Assembly (NCBI RefSeq): GCF_036417845.1 | Contig: NC_089980.1 | Coordinates: 117,019,169 to 117,083,168 of the forward strand | From: Apteryx mantelli | Taxonomy: Eukaryota > Chordata > Aves > Apterygiformes > Apterygidae | DNA: 64,000 nucleotides | Direction: 5' to 3' | Shown here: positions 28,401-37,929 of the stretch, piece after piece | How positions within the stretch are numbered: the first letter of the stretch is position 1 | Layout: the number at the start of each line of letters is the position of its first letter | Translations under genes and position numbers: made by a program | The notes under the pieces: generated by a model | Told to the model about the DNA's origin: nothing | The model's database searches: none | Seen by the model: the letters and a program-made list of their open reading frames with translations, nothing else

Positions 28401-31400
28401 GGCTGGCTTTACTGTGTGGATGAGACACACCCTCACAGGTATCCAAGTTTCACCTATCCCAGATAACCACAGGAATCTATCCTGAAACAAAGCTCAAACC
28501 TCACAAAAGTCCATCTCTACACACAATGGACATTAACTCTTGGCTTTCCAGGAGCTCATTCCAAGATCCTTCATGTTTTCTCTACAGTTGCATGATACAG
28601 TTAGTATCCCAGATTGAAGGCAGATGGACTTCACGGAATACAAAGGTCCTCTTTGCAAAGTTTGAAACTCAAGTTTTACTTGCTTATGTTCAAATTTTCA
28701 TCAAGATTTTGAAATATCAGGTAGCTGCCTGCAGATGCCTTCTCTGGAGACTCTTTGGATTCTGTTCTCCTCTACCCCTCAATACTTTTAACCAGAGGAA
28801 GACACACAATATTTACAGATAGAAATAAGTGAGCTCATGGAAAAGTAGTAAAGGACCACCATATAAATCCTTGTGAATTCCCGTATCTCTGTCACAGTGA
28901 CCCATGTAAAAGTTATTTTTATTTGCCTTCACCCTCAACATGTGAATACATGTTACCAGTGAAAAGAGAGCTGAATATAATTACTGTGAAGACACAGCAC
29001 AAACGCATCTATTTATATATGCTATTCATCAATTAAGCACAAGAACAATAGGATTTGGCCCACAGCATGCAGGACTTACTTCTCTGGTGCTTTCCTTATG
29101 AACATAAATCCATTTTTCACGATAAAAACCTGAAATAAATCAAAAATAAACATGATTAACTTCCACTTCAGATAATGTCTTCAAGAAATTAATTGAAGAA
29201 AATGGACCATCCTCAATAAACTGCTCTACAAGAGGAAAGCTATTACAACAGCTTTAATGAAGGAAGCTTACAAAGTCTGAAAAGAATGGTTACAAATTTT
29301 CAGGAGAGATGTACTTAAAAAACTACAGTAGAGGAGAGTTAAATAAATGTATAAATCAGATACTCAAGAGCTGGGATACAACTGGCAGATGTAAGACAAT
29401 TTCTGTTGACTGTGTACCAAAAGCAACCAATTTCTCTCACAAAACTCCTGATCCTTTTCGGTCAAAAAGGACTCCTCAGCACTTAACACAGAAGGGAACA
29501 AAAATGAATAACATTTTTATTCCTGAAGACTCTACCTTTCTAGTCTATTCTCTTTTGCAAAGGTGGCTGATCTACATCCAGTTGTTCCAACCATTTCTGG
29601 ATGCTGCAGGGAAGTCAACTGTGTAAGACTAATAAAGGCAATTACATAGATGTTTCACTTTTATATGTCTGGATACATCAACAAATGAAACTGCGCTCTT
29701 AGATACAACCACTCAATTTTTGAAACATTTTTCAAGCCCAGTCAAGCTTGAAGCTTGCAGCTTTCCCCAGGATCATCTCTTACAGTTTTAGAAGATACAA
29801 ATACGGGAAATCAAAAGTATTAGAAACCCCAAAAGAAGCTTGGGAAGTCTTTTTTCATCTACTTTGCTGAATTCTCTACTTCAAGAAGTTTACTTGCTGT
29901 CATGGATATATTTACAGCCTAAAGTACATTTATTCTTTCAACAATAAAAATTAACACAAATAGCTTTGCTAATTCAATTTAAAAAATGAAGGAAATGTTC
30001 TTGAAGAAATTAAATATAAATAAATTTATTTTACCAAAAACCGTAGGCATTATGACAGATATTTACTTCTGAACTGATTCTAGAGCTGCTTCAATAATTA
30101 GAATTTGAGTTAAGCAAAAATAAAACTGCTAAAGCAGAAGCTTCCATAAGCATCCACAAGAATTTCGTCTATGACAAATCCACAAAACAAAACAAAAAGT
30201 AGGTTAGTATCAGAATACATTTGTTATTCAAGTATCACAACTCTTGAATGAGTTATCTTTGGATCTTTGAAAATCACTAAATAGATGATCAATGCCATAG
30301 TTCAGTTAAGATGCATCACTTCTGTACTGGCAACAAAGTTTCACATGAGAAGTAGACATAAATCAGAGGACTACTCCATATATGAATAGCTATTATATAA
30401 ATATTTAATTTTGCTGAACCTAAGAAAGTCTTCTAAAACAAGTGAAAACAAACCAGACTTACATTGTGAATTTGTGTTATTCCTACAGTGATCTTTTTTC
30501 CTTTTCTTAGTTGCAAATTCACAGTCTTCAGTACGGTATATTTCTTCATCATCATCATCATCAGCTAAGATGCTGAAATAAAAACATTTAATTAAAATGG
30601 CAGGGATTAAATACTTAAACTGCATACAGCTTATAACTCCCTGCATTAAAAAAGTCTGCCAGTTGGAAAAATCATATTTTAAAAGATGTTCCTCTACCTG
30701 AAGGTCTATAGCAGTACCTATCTCAAGGGAGAAGTTGTCTTGCTCTTTTCTTCCCAGTGGTGTTGAATTTTTTTTGTCAAAGTAATTAAACTCATAATTA
30801 AACAAAGTGGCTATTAGAAAAATACTTTAAATTAAGTCATTAGTGACATTTAGGAAGGACAACTGAGAAGACAATACTAGCTGGACAACTAGCTGTCTGC
30901 AAAGCTCTTGCATATAAAAACCACTGTTTGAAATGGACCAAGCCTTGTGAAACTCTGCAGCACATACGGGTGAAAACCAGTATAGAATTATTGCGCATTT
31001 CTAGATAGAAAGCTTAGAAAGCTAGCAAAGATAAAGACATCTCTCTTTTTACTACTGTCAACTTATGGGCAAACAAAGAAACTTTTTGGGGATAAATGCA
31101 TGAATATTTTAAATACCCTAATCACAATCCTGTACATAATTCAGGAGTTACCATACTGTTTTACCAGTGACTGGTAGGACATTAAGCATCATGCACTCCA
31201 TCTCCCTTCTCTCACAGGCAGGATCAACTATACCTATGTCACTTCTGATAGATAGCTATCTAACCTAACATAGATGGTTATATGGAATAGCAACATAAAA
31301 AAAGTTTTGCTGGATAAACTGACCTTTCTAAAACTCATATATTAAAAAAACCTACTTGCGCTACATAAAAGTCTACAGTTCCATTAATTAAGGTTTTGCT

Positions 31401-34400
31401 TTCCATTTGTACAGATAATTATAAGGAATAGCAATACAGATAAGAACGGGTGTTCATTTTTCTAGTACACAGATAAGGGAGATCCTTCTTTGTATGAAGG
31501 CAGCAGTCCTGTGCAGATAAGCAGAATAACTAAGGTTACATGGAACTGAAGCTTAACTATAAGACTATTTTATTTCCCTGTCATCATTCTTTGACAAGAA
31601 AATTGTATATAAGCCTTTTACCACTCACTACCATTCACTTTTTTTTAAAAAAAATCTGAAATTTGCCAGGTGAATCTTTTTATCACTGTCAGGTTAAACT
31701 TAAATTACTCCAGCAGCAGCTGAATGTTTTCAAACTGAAGGACAAGGGTGCATTCAAAAATAACTTGCATCTAGGCATTAGACAGCATACATTAAATAGT
31801 AAAGTCTATTGCTACCAGTTTATATAGTTAAAACTTCCAGTCTTGAACAATCTTTTCAAAAGGATAACTACACACCATACAAAAAGCATTTTAAAAATTG
31901 CGGTAATCAGTAAAAAGCTAGCTCAGGTTAAAGATACACAAATTGAGAAAACTCAGTCAAAATATTTTGTTTCATCTGAATTATCCAGTTTAAATCCTGA
32001 AATATGTAGCTAGACTTCTGAGTTCAGAGGTCAGCTGAAGGTAAAAGCTTTGTTGTTGGACAAGACTTGCCAAGCAATTCTGTCCATATTTTCTCATGGA
32101 TCAAAATAGAAGCAATAGTAAACTGAGTTTTTCAGTCAGCTATGTAGCTTGAATTTCTTTCTATGCAATAAAGAAAAACTGCCCTCACTGCTCTCTGAAC
32201 CACAGTACCCATATGTTATCTTTAGTATACCTTCTAAAGAATATTTTGGTGAACAAAGCATCTTAAGTGGTGAAAATAAAAAACCTGTTAGAACAACCAG
32301 ACTGGTACTCACTGTCATCCCTTTATACAACAGCACAATCACAGAACAATCAAACCACCAACCACACATGAAAGTATTTACATATTGCTTACTACATGCT
32401 TTTTCCACAACGAAGGAAGCTGTTCTACATTTTACCCAGCCTCATTTTTATTCAGCATTACATCACATGAACAGATATCCTAAGCTGAGCTGTCTGTTCA
32501 AAAAACATAGATATTTGTTTCCAAATGGTCTAGGATGATACAGTACAACTAGTCAGCAAAACACAATATGCTGCTCTATTTCAATAAGAAGTCTTGCACC
32601 TGGGATGCAATAACCCATGCACCAGTACAGGCTGGGCACAGATGGGATAGGAAGCGGCTTTGCAGAAAAGGAGCCACGGATCCTGGTGGACAGCAAACTG
32701 AACATGGTCAGCAGTGGGCCCTTGTGTTGAAGAAAGTCAGCCACATCCTGAGTTGTATTAACACAAGTGTAGCCAGCAGGCTGAAAGAAGCGATCATCAT
32801 CCTCTAGTTGGCACTTGAGACACCTCATCTGGACTACAGTGTCCAGTTTTTGGCTCCCCAATATGAAAAAGATATTGACATACTGCAACAAGACCAGCAA
32901 GGAGATACCAAGACGATTAGGTGTAGGAGCACACGATACATGAGGATGAGAGAACTGAGTCTGCTCAGTCTTAAGAAAAAGCTGGAGGAAGGGGGGGGGG
33001 GGGATCTTATTACTGTCTTTAATGGGAGGGTATAAAGAAAGTGTATCTAGACTGTTCCTGGTGGTATACAGTAGTAAGTCAAGTGGCAATGGACACAAGC
33101 TGCAATAAAGGAAAATCCTATTAGATTTTTTTTTTTTTTGGGGGGGGGGGGAGGGAAGGGAATTACAACGAGAGTAATAAAAATCTGAACAGGAGCCAAG
33201 AGAGGCTGTGGGATCTCCATCCTTGGAGTCGTACAAAACTCATCTGGACAAGGCCTTTCGCAACCTGATTTCAGTTGGCCCTGCTTTGAGTGGGAGTCTG
33301 GACCAGTTGACCTCCAGAGCGCTTTCCAACCTAAATTAATCTATGATATTGTGTAAATAAGCATTAACAGCAAAAAGTTTAACAGCAAAAAGTAAGCAAC
33401 TCATAGACCCAAAGTTCTCAAACCGTAGTGAAATTGCTCCAAAGTAGTGACACTATACCAAGAAGTACCAACTTCGATTGCAGTTTAATTTAGACACTAT
33501 GTATTTTCAACTGAATAGACAGAAGCAAAGTAAAAATAGGGAAAGGTACAGAACGTAGGATTGATGTGGTGTGGTTTGGCTTAGGTTAGTAGGAGATGTG
33601 TAGGATGAAGATGGGGAACTGTAGGATCATTACAGACGAAGGTGTCTGCTGAAGACCACAGTGGTACCCAAGTTTGGGATTCTGAAAAACCAGTAGGCCA
33701 ACTTAAGAAATTCAAGTCATGGGCCACCTCAGATATCATGAAAACTTTTTTTTCCAGGGCATTTCATGACCAGTCCCTTCAAATTAGTCTAATGTTCTTA
33801 TTTTAATCTTGAACTTTAAGACTCCGATATCTTTCCAAAAATAGGTGTTTTAAATCTATCTCTGGAAAGACAACTCCAGTACTTGAAGACCAAAAGAGAA
33901 AAAAAAAAAGATGTTTTTGCTTGAAGTGATACAAAAACTCGTCTTGTTCTCTGGAGAAGAGACGAGCACACAACCAGGATCAGAAGAACAAAATCCTTGA
34001 CAATTTACACTGATATTTACAAAAATGAGAATCATTTATGTCATATTTGCCAAGTAATATTCATTAAAGCAGCCTACAAAATATAATGATTTAGTGACTA
34101 CGCAAACAGGTATCAAAATTAAATCAAATTTTCTTTCATTTGTCAACTGTATCTGTAAGGATATATACAAAGAGGGAAGAAATTATTTTTTTCACAGATA
34201 TTTAATACAGCTTTTAAGTTGGAGGCATACTGAACAGTCTTCCAGGCAAACAGTCTATCATATTCAGTGTCCTAAATAATATCAGCAAATAAAGGCTAAA
34301 TAATATCAGCAGCAGGTGAGCATAAAAATAAAAAGGGCATGAAGAAAACAGTAGTTTAAGACAAGCTCAAAAACATAAGAATTCCTCACTGCTTGATTAT

Positions 34401-36074
34401 TCACTTGAGGTTCATTTTACATATTTAGAAAACAGGTGTATGAGTTCAGCAGGTCCTAGCTAGCCAAAAAATTCCCTCTAAATCACATCATTTACTGTAT
34501 CTTCTACCGGACTAACAGGAAGAACACTGAATGCCCCCTTTTCTCACTACAAACCTATTAAGCTGGAATTTATAACCAAGAATGCTATCCCTGAGAATTA
34601 CTTCTTGGTGAAGAAACCAAGCAGGAATTTGTTTGGACAAAATCATTTATATCACACCAATCTATGGATATCTGCCACAAGTATTATTTTACTTCAGTCT
34701 CAAACTAATGTATTTCTCACCTGTTCTACAGGGGCACTGACGGGCGAGTGAAGAGTTAACAGGACTGAAGTTTGTCAATTGATATGCAGAAGAACTGAGA
34801 GCACAAGAGCTGATGGGCACAAAGCTCTTGAACAGAGGACTTAACAGGACTAAAGTCGTCTACCAACCGATATGCGCAAGGACTGATATGCGCAAGGCTG
34901 CGGAATGGCAGCATTAACAAGACTGGAGAAGTGAAGTCTGCCACCTGGAATCTGCACGGACCCCCGGGGAGGGAAGAAGCAATACGGAGGTGTTGTGGTC
35001 TTGCCTCGCTAGCAGGGTCCTCCCAAGCAGACAAACAAACAGTCCTGTGATTGCGAAACTTGCTAAAAGTCAGCAAAAGCAGTGTTTGCCCAGAGCCCCA
35101 GCCGTATAAAAAGAGACTTGGGAGCTAGGAGAGTTTGAGCAGGGACGGGAACGTGACCTGATCATCCTCTCCGGCTGGACGCTGGACCGTGAGTATCCCC
35201 ACCTCCCCTTTTCCTGGGACGCTGGGTTAAGGTAACTCCTCGAGGTTGAGAGCCCTCTCACTAGGAGAGTGAACAAGAAAGCTTTCAAGTAGGGATAAGC
35301 AGTCCTTCCAATTAATAATGCAGTAATCGACGGTTTCAGGTTATCCTTTCTAAATTAGTAACTGATGGTTTTGTGTTATCCTTCATAAATTAGTAATCGC
35401 ATTATTTTAATGGATGTTACTAATCCAAGAACTTGTGTGAGGAAATAAACATCTTTTTTATTATTATTATATTACTGTCTCAGTCGTTGCTATCGAACCT
35501 TCATAGCATGACAGCATGACAGGCACACATAGTCAGATGTGTTAGAGAATTAACACAAACTTCAATAGGCCTTTTGCAATTGGAACTTGTAAATATCACA
35601 TTCATCTTTAAATAGTACTTGATTTATTTTCTTTCTTTCTTTTTTTTTTTTTTTTTAAGACATACAATATAGGATGGGATCTAGTTTACCTAAAATAAAC
35701 AACTCATGAAGCAATTCTCCTAATGTAAATAGTCAAGTTCTCTATACAGTTTAGAGTAAACAGTCTCCAGAGGAGTATCCTATCTGCCTAGTTAAATAAA
35801 GCATATGGTTGTTTTTGTATGCTTTTTATATATGCCACAAGATCATGTATTAAAACATTCCCAGTCTGAATGTAAATTAAGTTAATCTTTGCTTTCCCAT
35901 CCACTATCACCTGAGATAATCAACTTTTGGAACTTACACAGTGTGACTGATATCACTAAGCTGACTATTCCCATCCTCAAGTGCAGGACTGAAGGGTTCA
36001 CATCGTTTCCATCCATCTGCTGTTTTAACCCATCTCCATCCAGGGGATCTCCAGTCTTGGCCCAAAAATGGCAT
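4380..36074 (-). CDS. FBXO25: FBXO25, F-box protein 25 (spliced, nine coding exons, complete)
   Basis: Substrate-recognition subunit of an SCF (SKP1-CUL1-RBX1) ubiquitin ligase; the mammalian protein is mainly nuclear and is the paralogue of FBXO32/atrogin-1. Joined coding exons on the minus strand (36074-35938, 30572-30463, 29129-29080, 25265-25173, 18824-18731, 18003-17819, 15866-15684, 13086-12943, 4469-4380) give 361 residues, close to the 358-residue human isoform. Visible: conserved N-terminus [13 protein letters not shown]; an Asp/Glu run at about 50-56; basic nuclear-localisation-like KKRKK at 68-72; a conserved helical region at about 84-223; F-box at about 229-280, starting [16 protein letters not shown]; a Cys/His-rich segment ([10 protein letters not shown]) at about 322-331; C-terminus FIDLFKF. 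Every intron is GT-AG and phases match across all junctions. The start ATG has A at -3 and matches the family start. No frameshift or stop was seen. Recognition rests on remembered family sequence. Confidence 0.96.
9495..9975 (-). mobile_element. Highly degraded CR1-like fragment
   Basis: On the plus strand, ACATAGAATGCAGAACTGAA at about 9513 resembles the CR1 tail. Downstream pieces (TTTACCCCACAGGTAGTTTA, AGTCATGTTCCCTCTTGGCT) resemble the minus orientation of a divergent CR1 3' region. Similarity was judged by eye and is weak. Confidence 0.5.
10700..11580 (-). mobile_element. Old CR1 LINE 3' fragment in FBXO25 intron 9
   Basis: On the minus strand this is a CR1 C-terminal region and 3' end. 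On the plus strand it reads AGGTTGGAAGGGACCTCAGA near 10710 (the CR1 tail) and continues through complements of CR1 coding, such as CCCAGAACTGGACACACTAC near 11150. It has the same orientation as FBXO25. Frames are broken throughout. Confidence 0.88.
12943..13086 (-). CDS. FBXO25: FBXO25 exon 9
   Basis: A 144-bp phase-0 exon between TTATATCCAG and GTAAGA. It encodes residues 285-332 ([20 protein letters not shown] first, [10 protein letters not shown] last). The Cys/His spacing of the FCRHC segment is as in the family. A 9-residue alternative segment that I recall after FWK in the long human isoform was not found as a donor extension here. Confidence 0.96.
13087..15683 (-). other. FBXO25 intron 8
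   Basis: About 2.6 kb of AT-rich intron; nothing recognised inside. Confidence 0.85.
15684..15866 (-). CDS. FBXO25: FBXO25 exon 8 (F-box domain)
   Basis: A 183-bp phase-0 exon between TTATTTTCAG and GTAATA. It encodes residues 224-284, covering the SKP1-binding F-box: [20 protein letters not shown], then the conserved [14 protein letters not shown], ending AEKQ. It is virtually identical to mammalian FBXO25. Confidence 0.97.
15867..17818 (-). other. FBXO25 intron 7
   Basis: About 1.95 kb. It contains the 45-bp candidate cassette exon at 17436-17480; otherwise no repeats or genes recognised. Confidence 0.85.
17436..17480 (-). CDS. FBXO25: Candidate in-frame cassette exon of FBXO25 (45 bp)
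   Basis: Inside intron 7, on the gene strand, 45 bases are bounded by an AG acceptor (TTACTAG) and a strong donor (TAC followed by GTAAGT). The segment is exactly 15 codons, has no stop, and reads [15 protein letters not shown] in the phase needed between exon 7 and exon 8, both phase 0. If used, it would insert an acidic 15-residue segment just before the F-box. The pyrimidine tract is weak and I do not recall this segment in other species, so it may be a chance splice-site pair. Confidence 0.35.
17819..18003 (-). CDS. FBXO25: FBXO25 exon 7
   Basis: A 185-bp exon between TTTTCCAG and GTATGT. It encodes residues 163-223 (begins [17 protein letters not shown], includes [20 protein letters not shown], ends LQMNK). 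The downstream junction is phase 0, so the 45-bp candidate exon at 17436-17480 could join in frame. Confidence 0.96.
18004..18730 (-). other. FBXO25 intron 6
   Basis: The shortest intron, about 0.73 kb, with a C9/A11 homopolymer junction at 18662-18681, close to the exon-6 donor. Nothing else seen. Confidence 0.85.
18731..18824 (-). CDS. FBXO25: FBXO25 exon 6
   Basis: A 94-bp exon between TATCCTAG and GTAAGA. It encodes residues 131-161, beginning [15 protein letters not shown] and ending ILDKIVRK, plus the first base of Val162. Confidence 0.96.
18825..25172 (-). other. FBXO25 intron 5
   Basis: About 6.3 kb. It has a CA-rich run at 18872-18890, a 17-bp tandem pair at about 21250-21285 (CCTAATATCCATACAT), and an imperfect 39-bp duplication at about 22543-22607 built around CATCATGTGGTT. 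No mobile element was confidently recognised. Confidence 0.8.
25173..25265 (-). CDS. FBXO25: FBXO25 exon 5
   Basis: A 93-bp phase-0 exon between CTTCTCAG and GTAAGC. It encodes residues 100-130, beginning [19 protein letters not shown] and ending FNYVVK, one of the most conserved blocks between FBXO25 and FBXO32. Confidence 0.96.
25266..29079 (-). other. FBXO25 intron 4
   Basis: About 3.8 kb. It contains the Harbinger-like remnant at 26110-26395; the rest is unremarkable. Confidence 0.8.
26110..26395 (+). pseudogene. Decayed PIF/Harbinger-type transposase C-terminal fragment
   Basis: In FBXO25 intron 4, one plus-strand frame (26148-26390) reads [19 protein letters not shown], then [10 protein letters not shown], then [14 protein letters not shown]. 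This follows the order of the Harbinger DDE transposase end: LMxPYP, E..N..LSRxRMVVE, R/K-rich helix, NIxxIxxACCxLHN. Just upstream, in other frames, [11 protein letters not shown] and a degraded G-D-x-x-Y-like block match the preceding part of that domain. Indels and stops show it is dead. No terminal repeats were located. The family call is from motif order only. Confidence 0.55.
29080..29129 (-). CDS. FBXO25: FBXO25 exon 4
   Basis: A 50-bp exon between TTTATTTCAG and GTAAGT. It encodes [16 protein letters not shown] (residues 84-99), nearly identical to the mammalian segment. The first two bases complete Cys83. Confidence 0.95.
29130..30462 (-). other. FBXO25 intron 3
   Basis: About 1.3 kb of AT-rich intron with no feature recognised. 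Confidence 0.85.
30463..30572 (-). CDS. FBXO25: FBXO25 exon 3 (acidic run and basic NLS-like motif)
   Basis: Acceptor TTATTTCAG and donor GTAAGT. It encodes residues 47-82: an Asp5-Glu2 stretch made from repeated GAT codons, then [17 protein letters not shown]. The last base starts a Cys codon finished by exon 4. The basic KKRKKD is shared with FBXO32 and human FBXO25. The acidic run is longer than I recall in human and accounts for part of the length difference. Confidence 0.95.
32580..33355 (+). mobile_element. Old CR1 LINE 3' fragment in FBXO25 intron 2
   Basis: Decayed CR1 ORF2 C-terminus and 3' UTR. Recognisable are the TGCACCAGTACAGG-type block, a degraded counterpart of EYCVQFWAP ([14 protein letters not shown] at about 32825-32870), and the tail CCTCCAGAGCGCTTTCCAAC near 33310. 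Many indels are present. It carries two long G runs, one preceded by 14 T at 33126-33151. Confidence 0.85.
34738..35521 (+). mobile_element. Solo LTR of an endogenous retrovirus (784 bp)
   Basis: Begins TGACGGGC and ends GCATGACA (TG...CA), flanked by a perfect 5-bp direct repeat GGCAC at 34733-34737 and 35522-35526. Inside, in LTR order: a short direct repeat (GATATGCGCAAGGACT-type) near 34868-34896, TATAAAA at 35105-35111 and AATAAA at 35444-35449. There is no internal retroviral coding on either side, so this is a recombined solo LTR. The 5-bp duplication fits ERV1 or ERVL-like groups. It lies antisense to FBXO25 in intron 2. Confidence 0.85.
35105..35111 (+). promoter_or_regulatory. TATA box of the solo LTR
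   Basis: TATAAAA about 370 bases into the LTR, with the polyadenylation hexamer about 335 bases further on. Transcription from it would run antisense to FBXO25 towards exon 2. Confidence 0.6.
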
Positions 36075-36081
36075 GGTTTCT
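35938..36081 (-). CDS. FBXO25: FBXO25 exon 2 (first coding exon, contains start codon)
   Basis: Acceptor CTTATAG at 36087-36082 and donor GTAAGT at 35937. The ATG is at 36074-36072, after 7 bases of 5' UTR (AGAAACC). It encodes residues 1-45 plus two bases of codon 46 (Val, completed by exon 3). The sequence begins [20 protein letters not shown], the hallmark N-terminus of FBXO25/FBXO32. A solo LTR ends only about 415 bp downstream in the next intron. Confidence 0.95.
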
Positions 36082-37929
36082 CTATAAGCAGAAAGAAGAT
36101 TGTTTGCACAGTATTTAATTATTAACAAATGTGCAGAACATCTTGTCATTATTTCAGTGTTCTCTTCAAACTTAAAAGAAAATTATGGTTACGTTGATGA
36201 AAATGTTCTGTAGAGCATTCTGCTAAGAAACAAATTCAATGGTTTCCTAAGTACTTTTTTGATTCTGTAACTTTACTCTTCTTGCCCCTTTAGCATTTGT
36301 CAGATCACAGTAGGTTTCCTAGTTCTTCAGAAAACAAAAGTATCATAGTAATCCAGGAAAGTGATGATACCAGAAAGAGCAAGGTTGGTCACGTCAGAGC
36401 AGATTATACAGGATACAAGCAGATTACCAGTTTTGAGATCTGATTAACAAATAACTGTCAAGTAGTTTAACAAGCACAAGTCCATGTTGCTCCTTTTATT
36501 TATTCTATAAGAGTTCTAAATACTGAGATAGTGCTACACTGTAATACAATGAATTCCCAGCAAGGGAAGCCTCATTTTCCCTAGTATTTTTTTCAGTTGA
36601 GGATCACCTCCCAAGCTGAGCTATTAAATAGATATCCAGGACAAATAGAGACTGCAATATAAAGTCAACTGTTAAATGTCTACCTACAGATACCTATAAA
36701 GACATGCAAGTCATCACTGATGTATCATTCAGGGTTCTGTTACCCCTTTTTGAAATGGAGATTCACTTCTGACACATATGAACTCTGAGAATTTCAAGAA
36801 AGAAGTTTTTCTACACTTTAAAGAATCTTATCTTGCTACCTCTCACCCTCTTTTTCCCATTTGTTATATACACATGTTGCTCCTTAAGTAGAAAATTCAT
36901 GTGCAAGCTATAAACAGAGAAAGAACTAGTGCTACCATATTTGAAATATATGCTAAAATAGAAGATCAATAGTTTTGTTTCTGGTAACTACGCATTTCCT
37001 AATCTTTCTTTCCACTTTAAATGTATTAGGTCAGATCAGTCAAACATGACTGTATGAATTGATTCATCCATTTGCACTCCTGACCAGAATCTGCCTGATA
37101 CTTTAGTTAGAACAGGAGAAGGAACAGAAGCGTAAAGCCTGAAGACAGACATATTGTGTGAACCAGGTTTCTTTATTTAAAAAAATCTGGAAGTGCATTG
37201 TTTAGCCTCAGCACTGACAGAAGTCCCCTTGCTATTCATAACTGCCCTCCTATGCATCCAACAGCAATCATTTCTAGCATTCAGCACATTTTTCTTTTTC
37301 TCCAACCACAGTCTCTATTCACACCTTATCTGGGTTTCCAGTTTTTTATTGCTTCCTAACAAATATGAACCATAACATGCTTTGCTCCAAATTGTTTAAA
37401 ATGTCTCTCATTTAGGCTGAAACTAAGGCCTCTCATTGTTATGATGCACCTGGTTAAATAGTTGGTGCTCATGCATGCATTTCAGAATAACATAGGTTAA
37501 AGTATCTTAATCCCTCCAAGATGAGCAGACTTTATCTCAAATATTTCTAAGTCACTGAAAGAAACTAGGAAAACAGCAGACATCAAGTCAAAAATACATA
37601 GTCTTAGAACAACATAAAAGAAGAATTTTGAACCATATCTACATATACAGAGCTCACAACTCATTTCTGTATCAGAACTAATGACCAGAAATAAAGCAGT
37701 AATCTAGGTGCACCTCATTACCCAAAAATAGGAAACTTGAAAGAATTCAGAACCACAGAGACCACTAGAGGTTGAATAGGAAAACTTGAAAAAAGATTAA
37801 AAACACTTCAAGAATACTTAAAATGAGTAAGAATGGTTGGGAAAAGCAAGTAAAAACACTGAGATGACATACTTGCAGCAAGGTAACACAGGTGTATTGT
37901 TAACAGTTAATAGGATAGGAGGAAGAGGC

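Larger units (their letters stand above)
30573..35937 (-). other. FBXO25 intron 2
   Basis: About 5.4 kb. It carries the old CR1 (32580-33355), the solo LTR (34738-35521), and a 22-bp tandem pair with AAATAATATCAGCA at 34274-34311. Confidence 0.85.

Noticed and set aside
30371..30805. 144-codon minus-strand open frame
   Set aside because: Only the part at 30463-30572 is real (FBXO25 exon 3); the rest is flanking intron read in the same frame.
32553..33236. 227-codon minus-strand open frame
   Set aside because: It is the antisense shadow of the old CR1 fragment, with homopolymer runs giving PPPP and KKKK. No protein similarity.
34722..34737. TGTTCTACA as the left end of the LTR
   Set aside because: Starting at 34738 gives TG...CA ends with a perfect 5-bp GGCAC duplication; starting at 34722 gives no matching flank.
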